Source: a virus. Taken from it: 28,677 nt of DNA. Positions 1 to 7,896 of the stretch are shown in pieces. The notes under the pieces were generated by a model. The model did no database searches. It had not been told where the DNA came from and saw nothing but the letters and a program-made list of their open reading frames with translations. The number at the start of each line of letters is the position of its first letter. Position 1 is the first letter of the stretch. A program made the translations under genes and the position numbers. The stretch is from the IMG/VR virus record IMGVR_UViG_3300025873_000030, positions 1 through 28,677 of that record. The stretch is one strand, 5' to 3'.

Positions 1-2
1 AC

Positions 3-16
3 TTTTCGTACGAAAA
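3..16. repeat. 14-bp perfect palindrome at the left edge
   Basis: TTTTCGTACGAAAA is a perfect inverted repeat with no loop, so it is more likely a protein-binding site than an RNA hairpin. It lies in the non-coding stretch before the first gene, 53 bases upstream of the -7 element. If the genome is circular this stretch joins the right end of the window. The TTTTCGTA half recurs at 2871-2878 before the portal gene, and TTCGTA recurs in the control region near 19271. Confidence 0.5.
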
Positions 17-30
17 CCCACAAATAACCA

Positions 31-76
31 TTAGGGGGGTATAGCTTTTTAGCTAAAGCAAAAGTTTTATATCTTT
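31..76 (+). promoter_or_regulatory. Putative promoter and operator region of the structural-gene unit
   Basis: TATCTTTG at 69-76 fits the Bacteroidota -7 consensus TAnnTTTG and lies about 21 bases before the TTG start of the first gene. No clear TTG -33 element is seen, so it may need an activator. Upstream are TTAGGGGGGTATA (31-43), resembling TTAGGGGTATA at 19297-19307, and a small inverted repeat TAGCT-TTTT-AGCTA (42-55) that could be an operator or hairpin. The consensus is known for Flavobacterium and Bacteroides; its use here is inference, since chance matches occur inside coding regions. Confidence 0.45.
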
Positions 77-97
77 GTAAACAAAACAAAATAAAAA

Positions 98-604
98 TTG
101 ATTGTAAAATATAAAAAAATAAATGATTTAATTTTTGCAGATTACAACCCAAGGAAGCTAACTAAAAAAGAGCACAAAGAACTAAAAGATAGTTTAACTC
201 GTTTCGGTTTAGTAGATCCTATAATAATAAATATAAATAAAGACAGGAAAAATATAATAGTAGGAGGACACCAAAGAGTAAGGATATGGGAGGAACTAGG
301 AAACGAAACAATACCAGCTGTAGAAATAGATTTAACTTTAGAAAAGGAAAAAGAGTTAAATGTACGGCTCAATAAAAATGTAGGAAGCTGGGACTTTGAT
401 GTAATGGCAAATCATTATGATATCGAAGAACTAACTGAGTGGGGATTTAAAGAGAGTGAAGTATATGCAGAATTTGAAACTAAGGAAAAGCAATTCACAC
501 CAGATGATTGTATTGTAGAATGTGCTTTAATAAATAAAGATTGTATGGGAGTAAAAATATGGGAAAATAAAACAGGATGTAAGATGTCAAAACAAAATAA
601 CTAA
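98..604 (+). CDS. ParB-like N-terminal (ParB/sulfiredoxin-fold) domain protein
   Basis: A 168-residue protein. Residues about 8-75 match the ParB/RepB/Spo0J N-terminal domain: a YNPRKLT segment, a GLVDPIIIN segment and the conserved GGHQR motif. Such proteins are common beside terminase genes and may bind CTP or act as nucleases or regulators; the role here is unknown. There is no ParB-type helix-turn-helix DNA-binding domain; the C-terminal third is unrelated and contains three cysteines. The start is TTG, because the nearby ATG at 123 is out of frame. It follows the TATCTTTG element and an A-rich leader. The stop shares one base with the terminase small subunit start (TAATG), so the two are probably translationally coupled. 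Confidence 0.8.
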   Translation: MIVKYKKINDLIFADYNPRKLTKKEHKELKDSLTRFGLVDPIIININKDRKNIIVGGHQRVRIWEELGNETIPAVEIDLTLEKEKELNVRLNKNVGSWDFDVMANHYDIEELTEWGFKESEVYAEFETKEKQFTPDDCIVECALINKDCMGVKIWENKTGCKMSKQNN

Positions 605-1080
605 TGGCTAGGGGTCGTAAAAAAGTACCGACAAAGATAAAGGAACTCCAAGGAACAATAAAAGCAGAGCGAATGATGGAGAACGAAATGCAAGTAGCAC
701 TCGTACAAACCATACCACTCGCACCAGAATGGCTATCTGAAATAGGGAAAACAGAATGGATTAAAGTATGCTCTGAACTTTTTAATAAGAGAATGCTACA
801 TCAGATAGACTTATCACTTTTGGAAGCATACTGCAATGCCATAAGTTTGCACATTGAAACAGAACAAATGCTCAGAGAAAAAGGAAGGATACAAATATAT
901 AAGAACCCAGATGGAACGCTTAAACATATGCAAGCAGTACCTTATCAAAAGATAGCTAACGATGCACTGGATAGAGCCTTAAAATTAGCTACTCAATTCG
1001 GATTTACACCCACGGCTAGAAGCTCAATAAACCAACCAACACTGGTACAAAACAATAACGAATTTAATTTCTTTGAGTAA
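604..1080 (+). CDS. terS: Terminase small subunit (P27 family)
   Basis: A 158-residue protein opening with RGRKKVPTKIKELQGT, the basic N-terminal signature of the phage P27-type small terminase. The rest is helical, as expected for the oligomerising part. TerS recognises the packaging site and recruits the large subunit to start DNA packaging. Length is normal for the family. The start overlaps the preceding stop by one base, and the end overlaps the large-subunit start by eight bases, giving a tight ParB-TerS-TerL cluster. The site it recognises is not known; the non-coding region at the window ends, next to the HNH gene if circular, is the obvious candidate. Confidence 0.88.
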   Translation: MARGRKKVPTKIKELQGTIKAERMMENEMQVALVQTIPLAPEWLSEIGKTEWIKVCSELFNKRMLHQIDLSLLEAYCNAISLHIETEQMLREKGRIQIYKNPDGTLKHMQAVPYQKIANDALDRALKLATQFGFTPTARSSINQPTLVQNNNEFNFFE

Positions 1081-2644
1081 AAAAGATAAATATTATTTTG
1101 ATGAACAAGCAGCTGACCGAGCAGTAGCTTTTATAGAAACGCATATAAGACACTGCAAAGGAGAACTAGCAGGCCAACTTTTTATACTAGAAGCCTGGCA
1201 AAAAGATGATTTAATACGGCCAATTTTTGGATGGAAACATACGGATACAGGCCTAAGAAAATACAGAACAGTCTACTGTGAGATAGCTCGTAAAAACGGA
1301 AAATCGAGTCTCGGAGCAGCAATAGGTTTGTATTTATTATTTGCAGACTCTGAACTTGGGTCAGAAATATTCTCTTGTGCTGGCGATCGAGCACAGGCCT
1401 CAATTATTTTTGATTTGGCGAAGCGAATGATAATGCAAGACCCAATGCTAAGTAGCAAGGCTAAAGTATTTCGGAACTCTATAACATTTCCACAAAAGGG
1501 AAACACATACAAAGTGCTATCATCAGATGCTAGCCTGCAGCACGGCCACAATCCAAATGGTATACTTTTTGATGAATTGCACACCCAGAAATCCAGGGAG
1601 TTATATGACACAATGATAACAGGAACTGGAGCAAGGACACAACCGTTATTATTTACAATGACCACGGCTGGCTCAAGCAAAACAGATGGGAACATTTGCT
1701 GGGAGGTACACGAATATGCTCAAAAAGTAAAAGATGGAATTATAAATGATGATACATTTTTACCAGTTTTATATGCAGCCGATGATGATGATGATATACA
1801 AGACCCAGAAACTTGGAAGAAGGCCAACCCAAATCTAGGAGTATCTATCACGGAAGAATATTTAAAGAACGAAGCTAAGAGAGCAGCCGAACTACCTAGC
1901 TATGAGAACACATTTAAGAGGCTACATCTGAATCAATGGACTACCTCGATTTCGAAGTGGATAAGCGACTCAGTATGGATGGAAAACTATGAAGACATAG
2001 ACCTAGAAACTTTGAAGGGACAAAAGTGCTGGGGTGGATTAGACTTAGCATCAACTATGGATTTAAGCTCGCTAGTTTTATATTTTCCTATGGAGGACCA
2101 AAAAGATGTGGTGCTCGTTTTCTTTTGGTGTCCAGAAGCATCGGCCGAAATAAGAGGTAGAAAATACAAGCTACCATACGATGAATGGATACGAGATGAA
2201 TACATAAAAGCAACACCAGGAGATGTCCAAGACTACGAATACATAAGACAAGATATAAATACAATTATAGAAGACTACGACCTACAAAGTATAGCCTTCG
2301 ATAGATGGAATTCTAGCCAATTAATTATACAACTGAGCCAACAAGATGGAATACCGATGTCTCAATTCGGCCAAGGATACAGAAGTATGTCAGCACCATC
2401 GAAGGAACTAGAAAAGCTCGTACTTAAAAAAGAAATAAACCATTTAAACAATCCAGTACTTAGATGGCAATGCGAAAACATACAACTGCAAACAGACCCT
2501 GCAGGAAACATAAAAATAAACAAACAGAAATCATCTGAAAAAGTAGATGGAATGGTAGCCTTAGTAATGGCCCTAGGAGAAATGATGACAGATGAAAACC
2601 CAGGAGAATCAATATATAACGATAGAGGAATACTAAGCTTTTAA
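1073..2644 (+). CDS. terL: Terminase large subunit (HK97-like, Terminase_1 family)
   Basis: A 523-residue DNA-packaging motor. The N-terminal ATPase carries a Walker A-like ARKNGKSS (residues 72-79) and a Walker B plus catalytic carboxylate in GILFDELH (163-170, D167/E168). The C-terminal RNase H-like nuclease shows acidic residues in GGLDLAST, AFDRWNS and KVDGMVAL, as in HK97-type TerL. Length is normal. The start is TTG, because no suitable ATG gives MSKKDKYYF, and it overlaps TerS by eight bases. It docks on the portal, cuts the concatemer and pumps DNA into the prohead. Confidence 0.95.
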   Translation: MSKKDKYYFDEQAADRAVAFIETHIRHCKGELAGQLFILEAWQKDDLIRPIFGWKHTDTGLRKYRTVYCEIARKNGKSSLGAAIGLYLLFADSELGSEIFSCAGDRAQASIIFDLAKRMIMQDPMLSSKAKVFRNSITFPQKGNTYKVLSSDASLQHGHNPNGILFDELHTQKSRELYDTMITGTGARTQPLLFTMTTAGSSKTDGNICWEVHEYAQKVKDGIINDDTFLPVLYAADDDDDIQDPETWKKANPNLGVSITEEYLKNEAKRAAELPSYENTFKRLHLNQWTTSISKWISDSVWMENYEDIDLETLKGQKCWGGLDLASTMDLSSLVLYFPMEDQKDVVLVFFWCPEASAEIRGRKYKLPYDEWIRDEYIKATPGDVQDYEYIRQDINTIIEDYDLQSIAFDRWNSSQLIIQLSQQDGIPMSQFGQGYRSMSAPSKELEKLVLKKEINHLNNPVLRWQCENIQLQTDPAGNIKINKQKSSEKVDGMVALVMALGEMMTDENPGESIYNDRGILSF

Positions 2645-2647
2645 ATT

Positions 2648-2860
2648 ATGAAAATAGGAATAGAGATATTAGCACTACTAAGCCCTGCAGGTTTTGAAGA
2701 ACGCTTCCATAAGAACTGCAAACTAGCCAAAACCAATGAAGAAGCGTACGAGTTAACGGAAAAAGAATATGAAACACACTTTATGAAAAGAAGGTACGCA
2801 TCATACGACAGCTTCAGAGTTACAAAAAATAAGAAAATAAGAAATAATGCTCCATTATAA
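2648..2860 (+). CDS. Small unknown protein between terminase and portal
   Basis: A 70-residue, basic, mostly helical protein with no recognised motif. Its ATG lies three bases after the terminase stop, and it is followed by about 50 non-coding bases before the portal gene. Its position suggests a packaging or head-assembly accessory, but position is the only evidence. Purine-rich codon use matches the neighbours, supporting a real gene. Confidence 0.6.
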   Translation: MKIGIEILALLSPAGFEERFHKNCKLAKTNEEAYELTEKEYETHFMKRRYASYDSFRVTKNKKIRNNAPL

Positions 2861-2909
2861 ACGCTTAACTTTTTCGTATTATTGTAGCAAATAATAGCCA
2901 AAATTTTAT
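2861..2909 (+). promoter_or_regulatory. Short leader before the portal gene with repeated motifs
   Basis: This gap contains TTTTCGTA (2871-2878), shared with the left-edge palindrome. It also has an ATTATT...AATAAT inverted repeat and ATAATAGCCAAA (2891-2902), a 12-base sequence found again at 6317-6328 after the capsid gene. No TAnnTTTG match is present. It may be an internal control or processing site; function is inferred only from the repetition. Confidence 0.3.
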
Positions 2910-4139
2910 ATGGGAGTAATTGATGCACTGAAAAGTGTTTTTAGTCGTACTGAGAAAACCGAGAAAAGAAATAACGACTTTTTATCTGCAATGACTGGTA
3001 GAGGTTCGAGCTCTGGAATTGTTGTAACAGATGAAACAGCGTTAAATTTTACAGCTGTATGGGCTGCAATTAGAATACTATCTGAATCAGTAGCACAGCT
3101 ACCACTTACAATAATAGAAAAAGACAAGCAAGGCAATAAGGACCAAGCATCAACGCATCAGCTTTTTAATTTATTGCACAGGCAACCGAACCCACAAATG
3201 ACAACCTACACCTTAATACAAAAGTGTATGATTGATTTATTGACAAGAGGAAACTCCTATGTTTATATTAAAAGAAACGGTGGAGCTAGACCAGTGGAAC
3301 TGATACCATTAATAGCTAAAGAAGTTAAAGTAGTAGAAAATGAAGGCGAAATATTCTATGAAATAGACCAAGGAGGAATAGTAGATAGCAGCGAAATATT
3401 ACACTTTAAAGTAATGAGTGCAGATGGAATAGTAGGAATGTCTCCAGTAGATGTAGGAGCGAACGCAATCGGCTATGGACTAGCACTAGAAAAATATGGA
3501 AATTCATATTTCGGCAATGGAGCAAAAGTAAGTGGTGTACTTTCTACAGAGCGACACCTATCAGATGAAGCAATTACTAGATTAAAAGTTTCATTCCAGG
3601 AAAACTACACAAACATAGCAGATGCAAATAAAACAATGGTGCTGGAAGAAGGCCTTAAATTTCAACAGATTAGCCTATCAAATGAGGCCTCTCAATTTTT
3701 AACATCTAGAGAATTCAGTATAACAGAAATCGCTCGTTTGTTTAATTTACCTCCTCACTTATTAAGAGACCTAACAAAATCTAGCTTTAATAATATCTCA
3801 GAGCAAAGTAGAGAATTCGTGCAGTACAGTTTAATGCCGTATTTAATAATGATGGAATCTGAGATGAATACTAAACTGTTTAGAACCAACGAACAAGGAA
3901 AAGTACAAACGAAATTTATAGTTAATGCTTTGCTAAGAGGAACACCAAAAGATAGAAGCGAATACTATAGAACAATGCTAAACATTGGAGCAATGAGCAT
4001 AGATGAAATTAGAAAACTAGAAGAACTACCAACGATCGAAGGAGGCTCTAATCACTTTATGCAATTAAATATGGCGACATTAAATGATATAATAAAAGGA
4101 GGAACACTAAAAACAAGCACAGAAAAACCAACAGAATAA
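2910..4139 (+). CDS. Portal protein (HK97 family)
   Basis: A 409-residue protein with the HK97-type portal layout. It has an N-terminal segment with AVWAAIRILSESVAQLPL, a central RGNSYVYIKRNGG strand region, SEILHFK, and a long clip/stem region ending in a helix carrying FNLPPHLLRD. Portals form the dodecameric ring at one head vertex, nucleate capsid assembly and bind terminase and neck proteins. Length and the order terminase-portal-protease-capsid agree with the family. The stop is followed by one base and then the ATG of the protease gene. Confidence 0.93.
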   Translation: MGVIDALKSVFSRTEKTEKRNNDFLSAMTGRGSSSGIVVTDETALNFTAVWAAIRILSESVAQLPLTIIEKDKQGNKDQASTHQLFNLLHRQPNPQMTTYTLIQKCMIDLLTRGNSYVYIKRNGGARPVELIPLIAKEVKVVENEGEIFYEIDQGGIVDSSEILHFKVMSADGIVGMSPVDVGANAIGYGLALEKYGNSYFGNGAKVSGVLSTERHLSDEAITRLKVSFQENYTNIADANKTMVLEEGLKFQQISLSNEASQFLTSREFSITEIARLFNLPPHLLRDLTKSSFNNISEQSREFVQYSLMPYLIMMESEMNTKLFRTNEQGKVQTKFIVNALLRGTPKDRSEYYRTMLNIGAMSIDEIRKLEELPTIEGGSNHFMQLNMATLNDIIKGGTLKTSTEKPTE

Positions 4140-4140
4140 A

Positions 4141-5043
4141 ATGGATGTAAAAAAAAGACACATAATCGAGATTATAGAAGATGAGAAAACCGTTACAATT
4201 GTTTATGAAAAAGATACTGATGCATCTATTGAAGATAGCGTGGAAGCAGAGGAAGAAGTGGATGCCGAATCGGTGGAAGAAGAAATCGATGAGGAAGAAG
4301 TGGTAAGAGCTCCAGAAGATATGGAAGAAACACCAGAAGAAGAACTGGAAGAAGAAATCGATGAGGAAGAAGAAGAAGAACTGGAAGAAGAAGAAGATGA
4401 ATATAGAGCGAAGGAAAAAGTAGATGTATGGGACAAAAAACATACATCAGAAAAGCGATACTTTAATATAGAAAGCCGACTAGACACAAAAGAAGGTAAG
4501 GATGTAGTTATAGGCCACGCTGCAGTTTTTAACAGCCTAAGCGAAGACCTCGGAGGTTTCAGAGAACAAATAAAACCAGGAGCGTTTGATGATGTTTTAA
4601 AAGATGACACCAGAGCATATTTTAATCACGACCCAAACTTAATACTTGGAAGAACAGAAGCAGGAACGCTAAGATTAAGCGTAGATGAAACAGGACTAAG
4701 ATATGAACTAGATGTACCAGATACAACGGCTGGCCGAGATTTAAAGGAAAATATGAGACTAGGAAACATTACTCAGTCTAGCTTTGCCTTTACGATTGGA
4801 AAAGATGGCGATGCTTGGGAGCGAGCAGAGAATGGTGCAGATATAAGAACCATCAAAAAAGTCAAACGATTATATGATGTAAGCCCAGTATCGCTACCAG
4901 CCTACCCTTCAGCAAATGACCTAGCACTTGCACAAAGGTCTAATTATATAGATAAAGAAAACAAAAGAAAACAACAAGAGGAAAAGTACGAATTGAATAC
5001 ACTATTAAATTTAAAAATTAATCTATTAAAAAGAAAAAAATGA
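4141..5043 (+). CDS. Prohead protease (HK97 family, U35) with an acidic N-terminal extension
   Basis: A 300-residue protein. From about residue 100 it matches HK97 prohead protease: GHAAVFN, FRE.IKPGAFDDVL, YFNHDPN with the likely catalytic His163, QSSFAF with the likely catalytic Ser (213 or 214), and DVSPVSLPAYP. It processes the scaffold part of the capsid protein during maturation. Residues about 25-92 form an unusual tract dominated by Glu and Asp, built partly from an imperfect repeat; it could be a scaffold-like or DNA-mimicking segment. The C-terminus is short and Lys-rich. Its stop overlaps the capsid gene start as ATGA. Confidence 0.93.
   Translation: MDVKKRHIIEIIEDEKTVTIVYEKDTDASIEDSVEAEEEVDAESVEEEIDEEEVVRAPEDMEETPEEELEEEIDEEEEEELEEEEDEYRAKEKVDVWDKKHTSEKRYFNIESRLDTKEGKDVVIGHAAVFNSLSEDLGGFREQIKPGAFDDVLKDDTRAYFNHDPNLILGRTEAGTLRLSVDETGLRYELDVPDTTAGRDLKENMRLGNITQSSFAFTIGKDGDAWERAENGADIRTIKKVKRLYDVSPVSLPAYPSANDLALAQRSNYIDKENKRKQQEEKYELNTLLNLKINLLKRKK
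4274..4372 (+). repeat. 27-base direct repeat in the acidic tract of the protease gene
   Basis: Identical 27-base copies at 4274-4300 and 4346-4372 each encode an EEEIDEEE-type segment, and a shorter partial copy follows near 4382. The tract probably grew by duplication or slippage, so its length may vary between relatives. Confidence 0.8.
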
Positions 5044-6257
5044 AAAAGTCACTAGAATTAAAAGAGACTCGCTCAAGCTTAGTAGAAACTTTGGAAGGTA
5101 TTAAAAATACTGCAGAAGGAGAATCTAGAAACTTAAACGAGGCTGAATCAACAGAAGTAGATAACACATTAGATAAAATCGATGCGTTAGATGTAGAAAT
5201 TAAAAGAGCAGAAAGAATGGAAAACGAAATGAGAGTAGCAGCATCAGTAGGTGGTGCAACTGTATCTACAACAGTAGATAAAGACAAAAGATCGTACTCA
5301 TTCCAAGATGCAATGAAGCAAGCAGTAAATGGAAAATTAGAAGGATTAGTAAAAGAAATGGACCAGGAAGCTAGAAACGAAACACCACACCAAACTTATA
5401 GAGGTGTAGCAATTCCACATTCTATCTTAAACCAAAGAGCAGCAGTAACGACTGCAGCATCTAGCCCATTAGAAGTACAATCTTTCACTGACCAATTAGA
5501 AGCGAACTTAGTACTTGCAAGTGCAGGAGCTAATTTTTACTCAGGTGTAGCTGACCAAAAATTTCCTGTAGTTTCTGATATCGCATCAAGCTGGGTAGCA
5601 GAAGACCCTGGTACTGATGTATCAGCTGCTGGTGCAACAACAAGTATCACATTGACTCCTAAAAAATTAATCTCAGTAGTTGATTTATCTAAAGAAGCAA
5701 TGACTCAAAACGCAGGACTAGAAGCAGCAATCCGTAGAAATATGGCAGCTAACATCGCTTCTACTTGGGAAAAAGCATTACTAAGTGCAAATGATATCTC
5801 TGGAGCTCCAACATCTATCTTTAAAGATGTAACGGCATCATCAACAGGTGTACTTGCTGCAGATTTTATTGACTTAGAAGCTACAGTATTAGGAAACGAT
5901 GTACCATTGGAAGGTGCGAGAATGGGGTATATATTTGATAAAGATGCTTATTCTTCTATTAGAAGTTTATTACAAACTACTGGTGTAGCAGCATTATGGA
6001 ATCCAGAAACTAAAGAGTTAAACAACTACTATGGTTTCTTTTCAACTAATGTAGGAAATGGAGGTACAGCTAATAAAGCACACGCTATGTTTGGAGATTT
6101 CTCTAAAGTACACTTAGCTCAATTCGGTGGATTGGATTTATTATATGACCCATACACTAAGTCAAGACAAGGACTAGGAACGCTTATCGCTACTACATTA
6201 GTAGATGGAGATGCAGTGCAAAATGACAAAGCATTTGCTACTTTAGTTGAGGCATAA
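5040..6257 (+). CDS. Major capsid protein (HK97 gp5 family)
   Basis: A 405-residue protein. The first roughly 75-100 residues form a charged helical region (ELKETRSSLVETLEGI, then DKIDALDVEIKRAERMENEM), typical of the HK97 delta/scaffold domain removed by the prohead protease. The remainder has the HK97-fold pattern, with VVSDIASSWVAEDP, KKLISVVDLSKEAM and RQGLGTLIATTLVDG. Codon use differs from many neighbours (more TTA, GGT and GCT), consistent with selection for high expression. The gene overlaps the protease gene by four bases and is followed by a strong terminator hairpin. Confidence 0.95.
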   Translation: MKKSLELKETRSSLVETLEGIKNTAEGESRNLNEAESTEVDNTLDKIDALDVEIKRAERMENEMRVAASVGGATVSTTVDKDKRSYSFQDAMKQAVNGKLEGLVKEMDQEARNETPHQTYRGVAIPHSILNQRAAVTTAASSPLEVQSFTDQLEANLVLASAGANFYSGVADQKFPVVSDIASSWVAEDPGTDVSAAGATTSITLTPKKLISVVDLSKEAMTQNAGLEAAIRRNMAANIASTWEKALLSANDISGAPTSIFKDVTASSTGVLAADFIDLEATVLGNDVPLEGARMGYIFDKDAYSSIRSLLQTTGVAALWNPETKELNNYYGFFSTNVGNGGTANKAHAMFGDFSKVHLAQFGGLDLLYDPYTKSRQGLGTLIATTLVDGDAVQNDKAFATLVEA

Positions 6258-6276
6258 TTATTAAAAAAAATGGTCG

Positions 6277-6314
6277 AAACTTGGGGAATTTTTCCCCTTG
6301 TTTCTTCCTTTTTT
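6277..6314 (+). terminator. Strong terminator after the capsid gene
   Basis: Stem GGGGAA (6283-6288) and TTCCCC (6292-6297) with a three-base T loop is extended by AAAC/GTTT across a 2x2 internal loop. A T-rich tract (6304-6314) follows. This fits an intrinsic terminator, perhaps partial, since the downstream genes belong to the same module. Confidence 0.75.
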
Positions 6315-6318
6315 AGAT

Positions 6319-6345
6319 AATAGCCAAATCAATTTTAAGGCTATT
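6319..6345 (+). repeat. Second hairpin (AATAGCC/GGCTATT) after the capsid gene
   Basis: A perfect 7-bp stem, 6319-6325 with 6339-6345, and a 13-base loop. It includes the 12-base sequence shared with the portal leader. The rest of the gap, 6346-6494, is A+T-rich with no recognisable promoter; it may be a 5' leader for the neck genes. Confidence 0.45.
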
Positions 6346-6494
6346 TAGAGGCCTATGAGGGAACTTTGCTAGTGTTAATAAGTATTAGTATTAAACATTT
6401 GAGATATTAGAATACAAGCAAATCACTAGGTTAAGAAAAAACGGAAAAAACGAGATAAGTTAATACAAGATTTTAAAAGAAAAGTTAGTCAAAA

Positions 6495-7064
6495 ATGAAA
6501 TATTTACAAATCGAATCACACCATAATACACAAATAGTAAGCACGGCTGACTTGAAGGAACATCTGCGTATAACTTTTAGTGCAGATGATAATTATATAG
6601 CAGATTTAGAAAAAGCAGCAGTGCAAAGAATCGAAGAATTCTGTAATATTTTTTTATTAGAAACTGAATTAAATCAATATGGTTTTAATATTAACGATGT
6701 AGAAATATTATATAAAAGCCCAATTTTATCAACAAACACTCCTTTACTTTCAGTTAATCAAAGTGCATCGTGGGTGGCTCAAACTGGGGTGGAATTTATC
6801 ACAAAGGCAAAACCACCTAGAATGTATATCAACAACGCTACCATAGATACACCAGATAGCGATATAACGCAAAAATATAAAGTAAATTATAAAGTAGGAT
6901 ATGATAGCTCGAGCGACATACCAGATCCATTAATACAATGCATTAAAATAATGGTGGCTGATATGTACGAAAATAGACAATCAGTAATAGTAGGAAAAAT
7001 AGTATCAGAAATACCAAGGACAGCTCAATACCTTATGAACCCTTATAAAATACAAACTTTATGA
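6495..7064 (+). CDS. Head-tail connector (HK97 gp6-like)
   Basis: A 189-residue protein with the head-tail connector pattern. An N-terminal TADLKEHLRI and DDNYIADLEKAAVQRIEEFC helical region is followed by strands, then KVNYKVGYD and a C-terminal helix LIQCIKIMVADMYENR. Connectors of this family form a ring beneath the portal. Position directly after the capsid gene, and ATGA overlap with the next neck gene, agree. The gene has its own 237-base upstream gap, unusual in this compact genome. Confidence 0.85.
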   Translation: MKYLQIESHHNTQIVSTADLKEHLRITFSADDNYIADLEKAAVQRIEEFCNIFLLETELNQYGFNINDVEILYKSPILSTNTPLLSVNQSASWVAQTGVEFITKAKPPRMYINNATIDTPDSDITQKYKVNYKVGYDSSSDIPDPLIQCIKIMVADMYENRQSVIVGKIVSEIPRTAQYLMNPYKIQTL

Positions 7065-7426
7065 TTTCAGTAGGAAGCCTAGACACACCAGTAGAAGTAG
7101 AACAGTGTAGATTTACACAAAATGCAAACTATGGTGGGATACAAGATGAGGTATGGTCTCAAGCAACTACGAGCAGGTTCATATGGGCTCATATAGTATA
7201 TAGAGGTGGAAAAGAAGGAGAAGAAGCAGAGCAAAAAGTAGGCCAACAAAAAGTAGATTTTTATATGAGATATGATGAAACAGTAGATAAGATAGAGCCT
7301 GGATGGAGAATAGCAGTAGAAAAAGATAATAGAGACTTAAAATACTTTTATATAGAATCAGTAGCAGAAGTAGATGGAAGACACAAAATAAATAAAGTAA
7401 CTGCAATAGCAAAAGATAATAACTAA
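7061..7426 (+). CDS. Head closure / head-tail adaptor (SPP1 gp16-like family)
   Basis: A 121-residue beta-rich protein. The pattern is typical of the phage head-tail joining family: an N-terminal VEVEQ strand, a DEVWSQATTSRFIWAHI segment, a central charged GGKEGEEAEQKVG loop, DFYMRYD and GWRIAVEKDNR. It closes the head after packaging and forms the neck with gp6-like and tail-completion proteins. It overlaps the previous gene as ATGA and the next by one base. Confidence 0.8.
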   Translation: MISVGSLDTPVEVEQCRFTQNANYGGIQDEVWSQATTSRFIWAHIVYRGGKEGEEAEQKVGQQKVDFYMRYDETVDKIEPGWRIAVEKDNRDLKYFYIESVAEVDGRHKINKVTAIAKDNN

Positions 7427-7896
7427 TGAATTTAGGAACTATAAATGCAGGCACAGTACTAGGGAATAAAGAACTCCAAGCAGCGATGCGTAAAATACCC
7501 TATGCAGTTAAAAAAAATAAATTCTTTATGGCTGTGTTTAAACAAGCAGCTAAACCAATTATACAATCAGCAAGAGCTGGAATAAGCAACAAAGATGGAG
7601 ACCTTAAAAGAAGTATAAAAGCATTTAGCACAAAAGCAAGTAGAAAACTGCCAGCTTTATATGTAGGACCAAAAGCAACAGGAGGCTCGGCTAAAAAGAA
7701 TGAACAAAGAGGTGGTGGATATTATGGAGCGATAGTTGAATACGGAAGTGCTACAGCACAACCTCATCCATTTATGAGACCAGCCTGGGACAAATCGCAA
7801 AGCAGTGCAGGTTCAATACTCCTAGCAGGAAGCCAAGCAATAGTAGAAAAAGTACTACAAAGAGAAACTAAAGGATTAAAAAGACTTTATAAATAA
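7426..7896 (+). CDS. HK97 gp10-like neck/tail protein
   Basis: A 156-residue basic protein with the hallmarks of the gp10-like family: an ARAGISNKDGDLKRSIKAF segment, LYVGPKATGG, and a GGYYGAIVEYGSATAQPHPFMRPAWD motif region near the C-terminus. Members take part in tail completion or the head-tail joint. Length is typical. It begins at the previous stop (TAATG) and its own stop overlaps the next start by one base. Confidence 0.85.
   Translation: MNLGTINAGTVLGNKELQAAMRKIPYAVKKNKFFMAVFKQAAKPIIQSARAGISNKDGDLKRSIKAFSTKASRKLPALYVGPKATGGSAKKNEQRGGGYYGAIVEYGSATAQPHPFMRPAWDKSQSSAGSILLAGSQAIVEKVLQRETKGLKRLYK

Noticed and set aside
4057-4610. Minus-strand reading frames rich in Ser, Leu and Phe opposite the protease gene
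   Set aside because: They mirror the Glu/Asp repeat tract of the + strand gene and have no start context or plausible protein features.
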